Assembly: GCA_945900455.1 (NCBI GenBank)
Contig: CAMDJH010000022.1
Span: 1-39,710 of the forward strand
DNA: 39,710 nucleotides
From: Akkermansia muciniphila
GTDB taxonomy: Bacteria; Verrucomicrobiota; Verrucomicrobiia; Limisphaerales; UBA9464
Direction of reading: 5' to 3'
In this document: piece by piece, positions 22,525 through 30,708 of the stretch
Layout of the letters: each line of letters begins with the position of its first letter
Position numbering within the stretch: the first letter of the stretch is position 1
The notes under the pieces: model-generated
Database searches by the model: none
What the model saw: the letters and a program-made list of their open reading frames with translations, nothing else
Told to the model about the DNA's origin: nothing
Program-made: the position numbers and the translations under genes

Positions 22525-24285
22525 ATGCATTGGTTGTTGCTCCTGCTGCTCGGGCTGGGCGTGGTGCCTGCGGAAGCCCGCACCGTATCGGTGTCGGAAC
22601 TGAACTACGCCCCGTTGGACGGTTCGGACTTCGAATTCATCGAGTTGATCAATCTTGGGGCCGACGCGGTGGTGCTGACCGGTGCTCAATTCACCAATGG
22701 CATCGATTACCGGTTCGACACTGCAACCACGTTGCAGCCCGGAGCGCGCCTCGTCATTTGCTCGGATCGCACTTCGTTTGCGAGCCGGTACGGCAACGGG
22801 GTTCCGCTGGCGGCCTCGAAGTTCAAGGGCAAGCTCGACGATCAGGGAGAACAAATCACCTTGGTTTCCGCAACGGGCGAAATTCTGTTTCAGTTCAAAT
22901 ACGACAGCTCCGGGGATTGGCCATCCCGGGCGAACGGTCTGGGTAGCAGCCTGGAATGTGTGGACCCCAACGGAAAGCTAAGCGACCCGGCAAACTGGCG
23001 ATCCAGCACGGAATACAATGGGTCCCCCGGAATTGCCGGTGTCGGGCCCTCCCGTCCGGTTGTAATTAATGAAATCCTGGCCCACACCGATCCCCCGCTC
23101 GAGGACGCGATTGAGCTTTATAACCCGGGTACTCAGACCGTGGACCTCTCCGGCTGGTATCTCTCCAACAACCGGGCGAATCCGGCCAAGTATCGCATCC
23201 CCAACGGCACGCATATCAGTCCGGGTGGGTATCGCGTATTCTTTGAGAAAGACTTCAACCGCGCGGGTGATTCCGATCGCTTCACGTTTAATTCTGCCAA
23301 CGGGGACGAGGCGGTTCTCATTTCGACCGACAGTTCGGGAAAACTATTGCACTGGATCGATGCCACGAGTTTTGGACCCAGCGAAAACGGGGTCAGTTTC
23401 GGGCGCTCTCCGAACGGGACGGGTCCTCTGGTAACTCTCGCCGATTTGGGTCTCGGCACTCCGGTTCGCAAAGATTCTTCTCCGTTGCTTCTGGCCGAGT
23501 TCCGGAAAGCGCCCGGGGCCCCCAATGGTCTTCCCCGAGTCGGCCCGGTGGTATTCCGTGTCATTCAATACCAGCCCGCATCGAATGATTTCGAATACGT
23601 TGAGCTGCTGAACATCACGGCAGCCCCGGTTTCGCTCTTCGATCCGTTGAATCCGAGCAATACTTGGCGCATCCGCGATGGCGTGGATTTCGACTTCCCC
23701 GCAGGCGTGTCCCTCACAGCCAACGCGACGGTCATCGTCTGCGCGACAGATCCCGGAACGTTTCGTCTGAAACACGGTCTTCCTGCGTCCGCCCTCGTGT
23801 ATGGCCCTTGGACCAATCAATTGAGCAATTCCGGCGAACGAATCGCTTTGTACAAGCCGGACCCACCCCAACTACCGCCGCATCCCGATGCGGGTTTGGT
23901 GCCGTACATTCTCGTTGAAGAAATTCATTACGACGACTCTGACCCGTGGCCCGTTCTCGCCAATGGCCAACCGTTCCGGCTCGAGCGGAAAACAGTGGGC
24001 TATGGCGATGCCGCAACGAACTGGGTCGCGGTTTCCGCTTCCGGGCAACCGGTGGCGCCGCCCGTTGTGCACGTGATGTTGGCTGAGCCCGGATCGATCC
24101 GAATCACGTTTCTACAAGCCGCAGGGGTTACCTATTTCCTGGAAACACGCGATTCACTCGGAGCGGCCGGAGTGGCCGGATGGACGCGCGGGGAAGAGAT
24201 CCCCAAATCCGCCACGCCCACGACAGCACGGATCGTTGTTCCTATTGGCGAGTCGCCTGGTTTTTTCCGAGTCGTGGCTCCGTGA
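22525..24285 (+). CDS. Secreted lamin-tail-domain protein
   Basis: A 586-residue secreted protein. The first about 21 residues (leucine-rich after MHW, ending VVPAEA) form a signal peptide with an AxA-type cleavage site but no basic residue before the hydrophobic core. The rest contains repeated lamin-tail (LTD) modules: SELNYAPLDGSDFEFIEL, VINEILAHTDPPLEDAIELYN followed by DLSGWYLSNN, and VIQYQPASNDFEYVELLN, with a fourth weaker start at VEEIHYDDSDPWP. LTD modules are immunoglobulin-like folds common in large exported proteins of PVC bacteria and Bacteroidetes, of unproven function. There is no sorting domain or anchor at the C-terminus. The ATG at 22525 is preferred over the one at 22495 because it directly begins the signal peptide. 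Confidence 0.82.
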   Translation: MHWLLLLLLGLGVVPAEARTVSVSELNYAPLDGSDFEFIELINLGADAVVLTGAQFTNGIDYRFDTATTLQPGARLVICSDRTSFASRYGNGVPLAASKFKGKLDDQGEQITLVSATGEILFQFKYDSSGDWPSRANGLGSSLECVDPNGKLSDPANWRSSTEYNGSPGIAGVGPSRPVVINEILAHTDPPLEDAIELYNPGTQTVDLSGWYLSNNRANPAKYRIPNGTHISPGGYRVFFEKDFNRAGDSDRFTFNSANGDEAVLISTDSSGKLLHWIDATSFGPSENGVSFGRSPNGTGPLVTLADLGLGTPVRKDSSPLLLAEFRKAPGAPNGLPRVGPVVFRVIQYQPASNDFEYVELLNITAAPVSLFDPLNPSNTWRIRDGVDFDFPAGVSLTANATVIVCATDPGTFRLKHGLPASALVYGPWTNQLSNSGERIALYKPDPPQLPPHPDAGLVPYILVEEIHYDDSDPWPVLANGQPFRLERKTVGYGDAATNWVAVSASGQPVAPPVVHVMLAEPGSIRITFLQAAGVTYFLETRDSLGAAGVAGWTRGEEIPKSATPTTARIVVPIGESPGFFRVVAP

Positions 24286-24316
24286 CACCGGACCGGAACT
24301 GACCGGGAACCAGCGC

Positions 24317-25312
24317 TCAGGCCATTCGCACGACCACTTTGCCGAACTGGCGACCCTTTTCCAGACAGGCGAACGCATCCGCCACGCGGTCCAGCGGAAA
24401 GACCTCGCTGATTACGGGGCGGATCGCATGGCGCAAGACGAAATCCGTCATCGCCGCAAAGTCAGCCGGACTTCCCATGGTGGTGCCAAGCAATGAAATC
24501 TGACGCCAGAAGAGTTTTCGCCACGCAAGATCCGGAGGGTTTCCGCGAGTCGCACCGCAGAATACCAGGCGTCCTCCCGGGATGATCAAGTCCAACAGGT
24601 CATTGATTCCTGCACCGCCGGCACTGTCGAACACCACGTCGAACGGACCGTGATGCCGACCAAACTCGGCGGCCCAACCGGCTTCAGCATAGACGGCTCC
24701 GGACCGGGCTCCGAGAGCCCGAGCGCGTTCAATTTTAGCGGGTGAACTAGATGTGACGCAGGGTACCGCACCGATTTTTTCCGCAAATTGCAGGGCGAAA
24801 AGAGCCGTACCCGCCCCGATGCCGGTGATCAAGACCTTCTCGTGAGCTTTCAAGCCCGCCCGGGAGAACAGCGCCCGATAGGCGGTCAATCCAGCCAACG
24901 GCAACGCAGCGGCTTCCTCCCACGACAGGTGGGCTGGCTTGGCCGTCAATTGCCCCACGGGAACGTGGATAAATTCCGCCAGCGTGCCGTCCTTCGGCAA
25001 TCCCAATATTGTGAATCGTGGTTCCTGCGCCCCCTCGCTGTGCCCCCAATCGAAGCCGGGGTTGATGATCACATCGCGGTCGACCCAAGCTCCATCCACG
25101 CCGTGGCCGACCTCGACCACCGTTCCGGCACCGTCCGATCCGAGAATAATTGGGAATCGCAGCCCCGCATATTGACCGGACTTGATCCAGACATCCCGAT
25201 GATTGAGCGCCGCCGCCCGGAGGCGGATCAGCGCCTCGCCCTGCCCGGGGGTGGGACGGCCCACTTCATCCAGCGCAAGTTCGTTCACTCCTTGCAAGAT
25301 AGCCGCTTTCAT
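24317..25312 (-). CDS. Medium-chain dehydrogenase/reductase, quinone oxidoreductase-like
   Basis: A 331-residue MDR protein beginning MKAAILQGVNELALDEV. ALNHRDVWIKSGQY and GSDGAGTVVEVG match the GroES-like domain, and VLITGIGAGTALFALQFAEKIGA is the nucleotide-binding turn. At the zinc positions of alcohol dehydrogenases, HRDVW has no cysteine and GSD replaces GHE, so it is probably zinc-free and NADPH-dependent like quinone oxidoreductases. It is co-transcribed with the nitroreductase upstream, overlapping by four bases (ATGA), which suggests a joint detoxification or redox role. Confidence 0.85.
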   Translation of the reverse strand: MKAAILQGVNELALDEVGRPTPGQGEALIRLRAAALNHRDVWIKSGQYAGLRFPIILGSDGAGTVVEVGHGVDGAWVDRDVIINPGFDWGHSEGAQEPRFTILGLPKDGTLAEFIHVPVGQLTAKPAHLSWEEAAALPLAGLTAYRALFSRAGLKAHEKVLITGIGAGTALFALQFAEKIGAVPCVTSSSPAKIERARALGARSGAVYAEAGWAAEFGRHHGPFDVVFDSAGGAGINDLLDLIIPGGRLVFCGATRGNPPDLAWRKLFWRQISLLGTTMGSPADFAAMTDFVLRHAIRPVISEVFPLDRVADAFACLEKGRQFGKVVVRMA

Positions 25313-25959
25313 ATGTGTCGGATGACTTCAGAGATGGGGAAACGCACTTTGGGCAGCATGGCATATTTGTCGTCCGGCGAACGATACCCAGCCGCGCAAG
25401 CGACGACGGTGGCATAGCCGGTGCCGGTTAGACCCAACACTTCGTCATACCGGGCCGGTACGATCCCTTCCATCGGGCATGTGTCAATTCCCATCATAGC
25501 GGCGCTGGTCATGAATTGTCCCAACGCGATATACACCTGATGGGTCTGCCAGGAATCCAGGTGGCCGGCCTTGGCCGCCTGATCGAGACTTCCGAGCATG
25601 ATATTCTGATAGGGCGTGAGCGACTCGCGGGTTGCGCCCCGCACCGCCATCGTTCGCTGAATGAAACGCTCTACGTCCTCGGCGCCAAGGCCCCGACGGA
25701 CGGTGAAGACGACGTGGTGGGAACAATCGGCGGGCTGGGATTGTGTCCAGGAATGCGGTACCAACGCCTGTTTCGTCTCGGGACGGGTAATCACCACAAA
25801 TTTCCAGGGTTGCAGGCCAAAGCTCGACGGGGAAAGAACGAGCGCTTCTTCGAGTATTTTCCAGGTTTCTGCCGGGATCTTACGGTTGGCGTCAAACCGC
25901 TTGGTCGCGTAGCGCCAGTGCAGCTGGTTCAGGAGCGTTTGTGCGGGGACTGGAATCAT
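25309..25959 (-). CDS. FMN-dependent NAD(P)H nitroreductase (NfsB-like)
   Basis: A 216-residue nitroreductase. It has RYATKRFD near the N-terminus (FMN phosphate contacts), LSPSSFGLQPWKFVVI, a central helical region, ALGQFMTSAAMMGIDTCPMEG and a C-terminal AAGYRSPDDKYAMLPKVR, all normal for the NfsB/YfkO group, which reduces nitroaromatics, quinones or similar compounds with FMN bound at a homodimer interface. It is first in a two-gene operon with the quinone-oxidoreductase-like gene and diverges from thiH with about 80 bases between. Confidence 0.9.
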   Translation of the reverse strand: MIPVPAQTLLNQLHWRYATKRFDANRKIPAETWKILEEALVLSPSSFGLQPWKFVVITRPETKQALVPHSWTQSQPADCSHHVVFTVRRGLGAEDVERFIQRTMAVRGATRESLTPYQNIMLGSLDQAAKAGHLDSWQTHQVYIALGQFMTSAAMMGIDTCPMEGIVPARYDEVLGLTGTGYATVVACAAGYRSPDDKYAMLPKVRFPISEVIRHI

Positions 25960-26037
25960 TGTCGGGGGGGACGATAGTCACTTCTCGGGGATTGCCAAAC
26001 TTTTGCCGTTTTTCCCGGCGTGTGTACGCTGCCACTC

Positions 26038-27261
26038 ATGAGTTTCGTATCGGCGTTTCACGATTTACCCCTCGCCGCCCTCGGTCGACGTGCGGCGACC
26101 GCGGATGGCGCGGCCGTAACGCGATCTCGAAATCGCGATGCACTGACTCTGGAAGATTTTGCAACCTTGCTGTCGCCCGCTGCGGGTTCGCAGTTGGAGG
26201 AATTGTGCGTGCAATCCCAGCAGCGCACACGACAGAGGTTCGGCCGGGTGATCCGCCTTTTCGCGCCCCTCTACGTTTCCAATGAATGCATCAACAATTG
26301 CGCGTATTGTGGCTTCTCGCGGGACAATCCGATTCTGCGCGTCACGCTCACCGTGCCGGAGGTCGTTCGGGAGGCGCGCTCGCTGGCGGATCAAGGGTTT
26401 CGAAACCTGCTGCTAGTGGCGGGGGAGCACCCCCGTTTTGTGGCGCAGGGCTATCTGGCCGATTGTGTTCGGGCGCTGCATACGTTCATTCCGTCAATCT
26501 CCCTGGAGGTGGGGCCTATGGAGACGCCCGAGTATGAACCGCTGGTGGCGGCGGGTGCCGAGGGTTTGGTGGTCTACCAGGAGACCTACGATCGCAGCGT
26601 GTACGAGCGACTGCACACGGCGGGGCCGAAGCGAAATTTCGAATGGCGGCTCGAATGTCCGGAGCGGGCCTATGCTGCCGGATTCCGCCGCCTCGGAATC
26701 GCCGCCCTTTTCGGATTGGCGGATTGGCGATCGGAGGCACTTGCGGTAGCGGCCCATGCCATGTATCTGCTGAAGCACTGCTGGAAAGCCCAGATCACCG
26801 TTTCCCTGCCACGCTTGCGTCCGTGCGCCGGTGAATTCCAGCCCCTGACCACGGTTCGCGATCGCGAATTGGTCCAGATGGTCGCGGCGTTCCGCCTGTT
26901 GCTACCGGATGTCGGCTTGGTGCTTTCGACACGGGAGCCCGCCCCACTTCGGGATGGCCTTCTTCCGCTGGGAATCACCCACGCGAGTGCGGGGAGCCAT
27001 ACCGAGCCCGGGGGCTACACGGGGGCTGGACGAAATCATGTTCACCAGACGGTTCGCGGCCGCATCATAGATCTGGCACCGGGTTCCAGCGAGTGGGCGG
27101 GTACGGCAAGGACGACCCAGGCGACTGGGCAATTCGAAATCGCCGACGAGCGGTCGCCGGCGGAATTTGCGGAAGTCATCCGCTGCCTTGGTTGTGAGCC
27201 GGTTTGGAAAGACTGGGACGTCGGGCTGGCACTCGCCGAAGTTCCCAGCGCAGTGACGTAA
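26038..27261 (+). CDS. thiH: 2-iminoacetate synthase ThiH
   Basis: A 407-residue radical SAM enzyme. The cluster motif is C84-x3-C88-x2-C91 (ECINNCAYCGFS). VAGEHPRF follows strand 2, and YQETYDRSVYERLH, LPRLRPCAGEF and LSTREPAPLRDGLLPLG then ASAGSHTEPGGYTG are diagnostic for ThiH. It cleaves tyrosine to p-cresol and dehydroglycine (2-iminoacetate) for the thiazole of thiamine, partnering ThiG. No other thiamine gene is close, so it stands alone. ATG at 26038 is preferred; an in-frame GTG at 26020 would add six residues. Confidence 0.93.
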   Translation: MSFVSAFHDLPLAALGRRAATADGAAVTRSRNRDALTLEDFATLLSPAAGSQLEELCVQSQQRTRQRFGRVIRLFAPLYVSNECINNCAYCGFSRDNPILRVTLTVPEVVREARSLADQGFRNLLLVAGEHPRFVAQGYLADCVRALHTFIPSISLEVGPMETPEYEPLVAAGAEGLVVYQETYDRSVYERLHTAGPKRNFEWRLECPERAYAAGFRRLGIAALFGLADWRSEALAVAAHAMYLLKHCWKAQITVSLPRLRPCAGEFQPLTTVRDRELVQMVAAFRLLLPDVGLVLSTREPAPLRDGLLPLGITHASAGSHTEPGGYTGAGRNHVHQTVRGRIIDLAPGSSEWAGTARTTQATGQFEIADERSPAEFAEVIRCLGCEPVWKDWDVGLALAEVPSAVT

Positions 27262-27364
27262 GAGCCTCTTTGAATTTTCAAACGGGCGCTGAAGCCGGGT
27301 GCTGTTGTCCACCCCTTTTCCGACGGCAAAAGACGGGCCGAGTAAATGGTTCGCACCGCAGAGT

Positions 27365-27589
27365 TCAGTACTCGAACGGATCGTTGGTGCGACCGCATTG
27401 CGGGCACCGTGAGCGGTCAACGTCCGAGTCGTCGGTATAGACCATGCCGCACCGGTCGCAGCGGAACACTTTGTCATCGTTGTTTAGGGTCTCAAAGCCA
27501 CGGCGGCGATGTTCGTTCCAGAGAGCAAGCAGAGCGAGTGCCCCGAGCAGCCCGAAGACGTATATGAAGATGACTTGTTCGAGAGGCAT
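27365..27589 (-). CDS. Small membrane-anchored zinc-ribbon protein
   Basis: A 74-residue protein with one hydrophobic helix (residues about 7-23, IFIYVFGLLGALALLAL), a basic NEHRRRG stop-transfer segment, and a C-terminal zinc ribbon with two CxxC pairs (CDRCGM and CPQCGR). The ribbon probably faces the cytoplasm. Function unknown. It lies five bases downstream of the TonB-like gene and is probably the last gene of the exbB-exbD-tonB operon, so it may support that complex; this is inference from position only. Confidence 0.72.
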   Translation of the reverse strand: MPLEQVIFIYVFGLLGALALLALWNEHRRRGFETLNNDDKVFRCDRCGMVYTDDSDVDRSRCPQCGRTNDPFEY

Positions 27590-27594
27590 CGGTG

Positions 27595-28350
27595 TTAGCG
27601 TGTCGCCGGCGGCAGTGGCCCAATCGACCAGCGAACCCGGATCGACCCCCAGCGCAGGCGGTCCGCAGATCCTGAAAGATCCTTGTCGGCTTCCATCTCC
27701 GGTTGGAGGCGGGCCTTGCGCACTCCCAGCACGGCCTCTCGGTCTGCGTCGGGAAAACCGCTACTTTCCTGCACGGATACCAGCACGATATATCCAGCCG
27801 GAGAAATCGCGACCTGCAGCAGCACCGGTCCGGGAACCTCCCTTCGGATCCACGGAGCCACGATCGGGGGTCGTTGCCACGCGCGTGAACTGAATTCACC
27901 ACTGAGCTCGATCACCGACTGGGATGGAATGGGAGTCCTTGGAACGGATGGCTCATCCAGCAGGGCGACCGCCGGTTCTGGAATCTCCCGCCGGACGAGC
28001 GGACCCGTGGACGTTTGGCCGAGCCCGGCAGTCGTTGCGGAAAGACTCGGAGGCGCGGAAACTTTTCGCTCGGGCGATTCATAGGCCGTTCGTGGGAGAA
28101 TCTGTCGGGCCGCCGCGGAGAACCCCCAATCACCATCCAGTCCAACGATCCTGGGATGAATGGACCGAATCGCCAGGCCGGACAGCCCTCCGTCGACCCA
28201 GCGACCCACGGGCATAACGGCGCCCAACGCCGGCGGTATCGGGGGGGCCTTCACCCACCAGCGCATGATGGCCAAATGACCCAGGAACAGTAAAACACCC
28301 AAAGTAAGCCGTTGCGAGCGGTTCCATCCATTCGTTTCGGCGGGATTCAT
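27595..28350 (-). CDS. TonB-like energy transducer
   Basis: A 251-residue protein with a single N-terminal membrane anchor (LTLGVLLFLGHLAIMRWW), a periplasmic linker with proline-containing stretches, and a C-terminal domain with GPVLLQVAISPAGYIVLVSV, EAVLGVRKARLQPE and IRVRWSI, the pattern of TonB C-terminal domains. TonB couples the inner-membrane proton motive force to outer-membrane receptors through ExbB/ExbD. The linker lacks the long Pro-Glu/Pro-Lys repeats of classical TonB. It is 30 bases downstream of the ExbD-like gene in the same operon. No TonB-dependent receptor is in the window. Confidence 0.75.
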   Translation of the reverse strand: MNPAETNGWNRSQRLTLGVLLFLGHLAIMRWWVKAPPIPPALGAVMPVGRWVDGGLSGLAIRSIHPRIVGLDGDWGFSAAARQILPRTAYESPERKVSAPPSLSATTAGLGQTSTGPLVRREIPEPAVALLDEPSVPRTPIPSQSVIELSGEFSSRAWQRPPIVAPWIRREVPGPVLLQVAISPAGYIVLVSVQESSGFPDADREAVLGVRKARLQPEMEADKDLSGSADRLRWGSIRVRWSIGPLPPATR

Positions 28351-28380
28351 GGGAGAATGGGAGAAAACAAGCGGGATCCG

Positions 28381-28815
28381 TCATCGGCGGACGGGCGTGG
28401 GAGCGCCGGCGCTGAAAACAATGAACTCGACGCCCGCTGCGCGGACAAGCGAAACGACCTCCTGGACCCGTCCCTGGCGGACCGCCGCGTCGGTCTCCAG
28501 CACGACCGTGCGAACGCGCCGAGGGCCCGAAGCGATCCCCCGAAGGCGTTCGAGCAGAATGGCTGGCTCGATGGGCTGGTTCTCGAAGAACAATCGTTCG
28601 TGGTTGTCGATGGAAAGAATTTCGAAGGGTTCTCCGGGCGAAAGTGCCACGGGTAGGTTGGTGGTTGCGGTCAGGGTTAGCCGGGTGCCGGCGGGAAGAA
28701 CCAGCAGGTGATGAAACACCGTGAAGAACGCCAAGGGGAACAGGACGCAAAACAGCGGGGCAACGTCCAGCTGCCCTCGGAAAATTCGGGTCGTCCGTTG
28801 GAATTTCAGGGGCAT
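28381..28815 (-). CDS. ExbD/TolR-like protein lacking the membrane aspartate
   Basis: A 144-residue ExbD-like protein: a short basic N-terminus, one membrane helix (residues about 18-38) and a periplasmic domain (LEILSIDNHERLFFENQPIEPAILLERL-like segment, VVLETDAAVRQGRVQEVVSLVRAAGV) typical of ExbD/TolR. In canonical members the helix begins TPLVDV, where the aspartate carries protons. Here the equivalent is VAPLFCV, with phenylalanine-cysteine (C23) in place of valine-aspartate. D17 lies just outside the helix. The protein may work differently, or be a structural partner only. It sits one base after exbB. Confidence 0.75.
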   Translation of the reverse strand: MPLKFQRTTRIFRGQLDVAPLFCVLFPLAFFTVFHHLLVLPAGTRLTLTATTNLPVALSPGEPFEILSIDNHERLFFENQPIEPAILLERLRGIASGPRRVRTVVLETDAAVRQGRVQEVVSLVRAAGVEFIVFSAGAPTPVRR

Positions 28816-28816
28816 A

Positions 28817-29503
28817 TCAGTCGCGGCGCACCGCGTCGCCCGAGGTCATCCGCAAGGCCTCGCTCGACGCTCGTTCCATATCCAATACGATGGCATTGAC
28901 CCGGCTCACGAGGTAGTTGTAGGCGGCATAGGAAATGATCGCGATCGCCATGCCCGTCCCGGCGGCATGCAAGGATTCGCCCACCCCGTGAAAAAGGTCA
29001 GCCGGAGCTGAATGCCCTTGGGTTGCTTGCAAGCTACGATAAACGCTACCCAACCCCAGCAGCGTGCCCAGCAGTCCGCATAACGGTGCGATTTGCGCCA
29101 GAGTGGCCAGCACACTCAGGCGGGCTTCGAGCTTGGGTACTTCCACGAGGCCCACTTCTTCGACCGCTTCCTGAACACGCTCCCGCCCGGCGTCCCGGTT
29201 GAGAATAGCCGCCTTCATCAGGCGTGCGACGGGCCCCGGCGTTGCATCACAGATGGCGATCGCTTCCACGGGGTTGCCGCTCTTCAAGACATTGCGCACA
29301 CCGCTCAGGAACTCGACTGAATTGATCTGAACCTGGTGAAAAAACAGCAAGCGCTCGGTGATCACCATCAAACCCGTCGCGCTCATGATCAACAAGGGCC
29401 AGAGCATCGGCCCAAGCTGGCCGAAAAACCCAGGCTGACTGCCCGTGGCCCCGACAACCGTCGCATTGGTTGCAACTTCGGCCAGTATCGTTCCGATGAA
29501 CAT
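28817..29503 (-). CDS. exbB: ExbB/TolQ/MotA proton channel protein
   Basis: A 228-residue inner-membrane protein with three helices: about residues 28-55 (GPMLWPLLIMSATGLMVITERLL), 127-150 (APLCGLLGTLLGLGSVYRSL) and 170-195 (LHAAGTGMAIAIISYAAYNYL). The GLLGTLLGL and AAGTGMAIAI motifs define the ExbB/TolQ family. The threonine normally found as AxATAxG in the last helix is shifted (HAAGTG), paralleling the altered ExbD helix. The gene starts the exbB-exbD-tonB operon and diverges from the ABC ATPase gene with about 130 bases between. Confidence 0.85.
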   Translation of the reverse strand: MFIGTILAEVATNATVVGATGSQPGFFGQLGPMLWPLLIMSATGLMVITERLLFFHQVQINSVEFLSGVRNVLKSGNPVEAIAICDATPGPVARLMKAAILNRDAGRERVQEAVEEVGLVEVPKLEARLSVLATLAQIAPLCGLLGTLLGLGSVYRSLQATQGHSAPADLFHGVGESLHAAGTGMAIAIISYAAYNYLVSRVNAIVLDMERASSEALRMTSGDAVRRD

Positions 29504-29632
29504 GCAGCGACTATGGGGGAATCGCCCCGCTGACTGAAGGGAAAGCTTTTCGTTTCTGCTCGCCGTCGCTCTCCGGGTTCTGTAGTGGAAACGCCGGATG
29601 ATCCGCCTCCGGCCCGTCGCTCTCCTTTTCTT

Positions 29633-30628
29633 ATGGCACTGATCGAAGTGGACGGCCTAACCCGTTCGTTCCGGACCTGGAAAAAGGAACCGGGCTTGCG
29701 GGGAGCCCTGAGGGGCTTGCTTGCACGCCAGTACGAGGAATCCTTCGCGGTGCGTGACATTTCCTTTCGGATCGAGGAGGGCGAATTCGTCGGCTTCCTC
29801 GGGCCCAATGGGGCAGGGAAGACCACCACCCTGAAAATGCTGGCCGGCCTCCTCCACCCCACCCGGGGCTCCGCGCGCGTCCTCGGATTTACACCCTGGG
29901 AGCGAAAGGACGGTTATCGCCGCCAATTCGCCCTCCTCCTCGGTCAGAAGAACCAGCTTTGGTGGGACCTGCCCGCCCGGGATTCTCTCGAACTCAATGC
30001 CAAAATCTATGGCATCACCCCGTCCGTGTTCACCCAGACGGTTGGCGACCTGGCCGCGCTTCTTCAAATTGGCGACAAACTCGGGACGCCCGTCCGCGAA
30101 CTCTCGCTCGGAGAACGAATGAAATGCGAACTGATCGCCGCTTTGTTGCATCAGCCACGGGTCCTTTTCCTGGATGAACCGACGATTGGTCTCGATGTGG
30201 TCTCGGCCCGCGTCGTGCGTGATTTCCTTCGACAGCACAACCTCCTGCGTCGCACCACCATTCTGCTCACGAGTCACTATATGGCGGATATCCAGGAGTT
30301 GTGCGAGCGGGTCATCATCATCGACCGGGGGATTATTTCCTTCGATGGCAAGTTGGCCGCGATTCTCGACCGCTTCGCCGACTTCAAGATCGTCACCCTC
30401 CACTTGGATCCCGTTGCCGTGCGGGAAACAACCGATCCCACCGCGTATGGGGAGGTGCTCGTCCATGACGCTACGACGTTAAAGCTGAAGGTAAAGCGGG
30501 AACGGGTCATCCCGGTTTGCAAAGGGTTGCTGGACGGATTTCCGGTATTGGATTTTGCGGTCGAAGAGGTCCCCATCGAGGAGGTCATACGCCAGGTTTT
30601 TCAGCACTCACAGGGGCCTCCTTCTTGA
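29633..30628 (+). CDS. ABC transporter ATP-binding protein (ABC-2 type, COG4586-like)
   Basis: A 331-residue ATPase: Walker A GPNGAGKTT, Q-loop LLGQKNQLWWDL, signature LSLGERMKCELIAALL, Walker B VLFLDEPTIGLD and the switch histidine in TSHYMAD. The long N-terminal part before Walker A (WKKEPGLRGALRGLLARQYEE) and the QLWWDLP segment are typical of the COG4586 ATPases of ABC-2 exporters. These are normally followed by two permease genes, but here the next gene is a protease, so the partners are missing or elsewhere. ATG at 29633 begins the usual ALIEV strand; GTG at 29585 would add 16 residues. Confidence 0.88.
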   Translation: MALIEVDGLTRSFRTWKKEPGLRGALRGLLARQYEESFAVRDISFRIEEGEFVGFLGPNGAGKTTTLKMLAGLLHPTRGSARVLGFTPWERKDGYRRQFALLLGQKNQLWWDLPARDSLELNAKIYGITPSVFTQTVGDLAALLQIGDKLGTPVRELSLGERMKCELIAALLHQPRVLFLDEPTIGLDVVSARVVRDFLRQHNLLRRTTILLTSHYMADIQELCERVIIIDRGIISFDGKLAAILDRFADFKIVTLHLDPVAVRETTDPTAYGEVLVHDATTLKLKVKRERVIPVCKGLLDGFPVLDFAVEEVPIEEVIRQVFQHSQGPPS

Positions 30629-30708
30629 ATTGGAAGGGATCCGATGCCCTGTCACTGAACAAAAAGCAGACTGGCGGGGTCCGACCGCTCGTGCATATTG
30701 TTTCCGAA

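Noticed and set aside
22414..22854. N-terminal extension of trpE
   Set aside because: The added residues have no family similarity and overlap the divergent lamin-tail gene.
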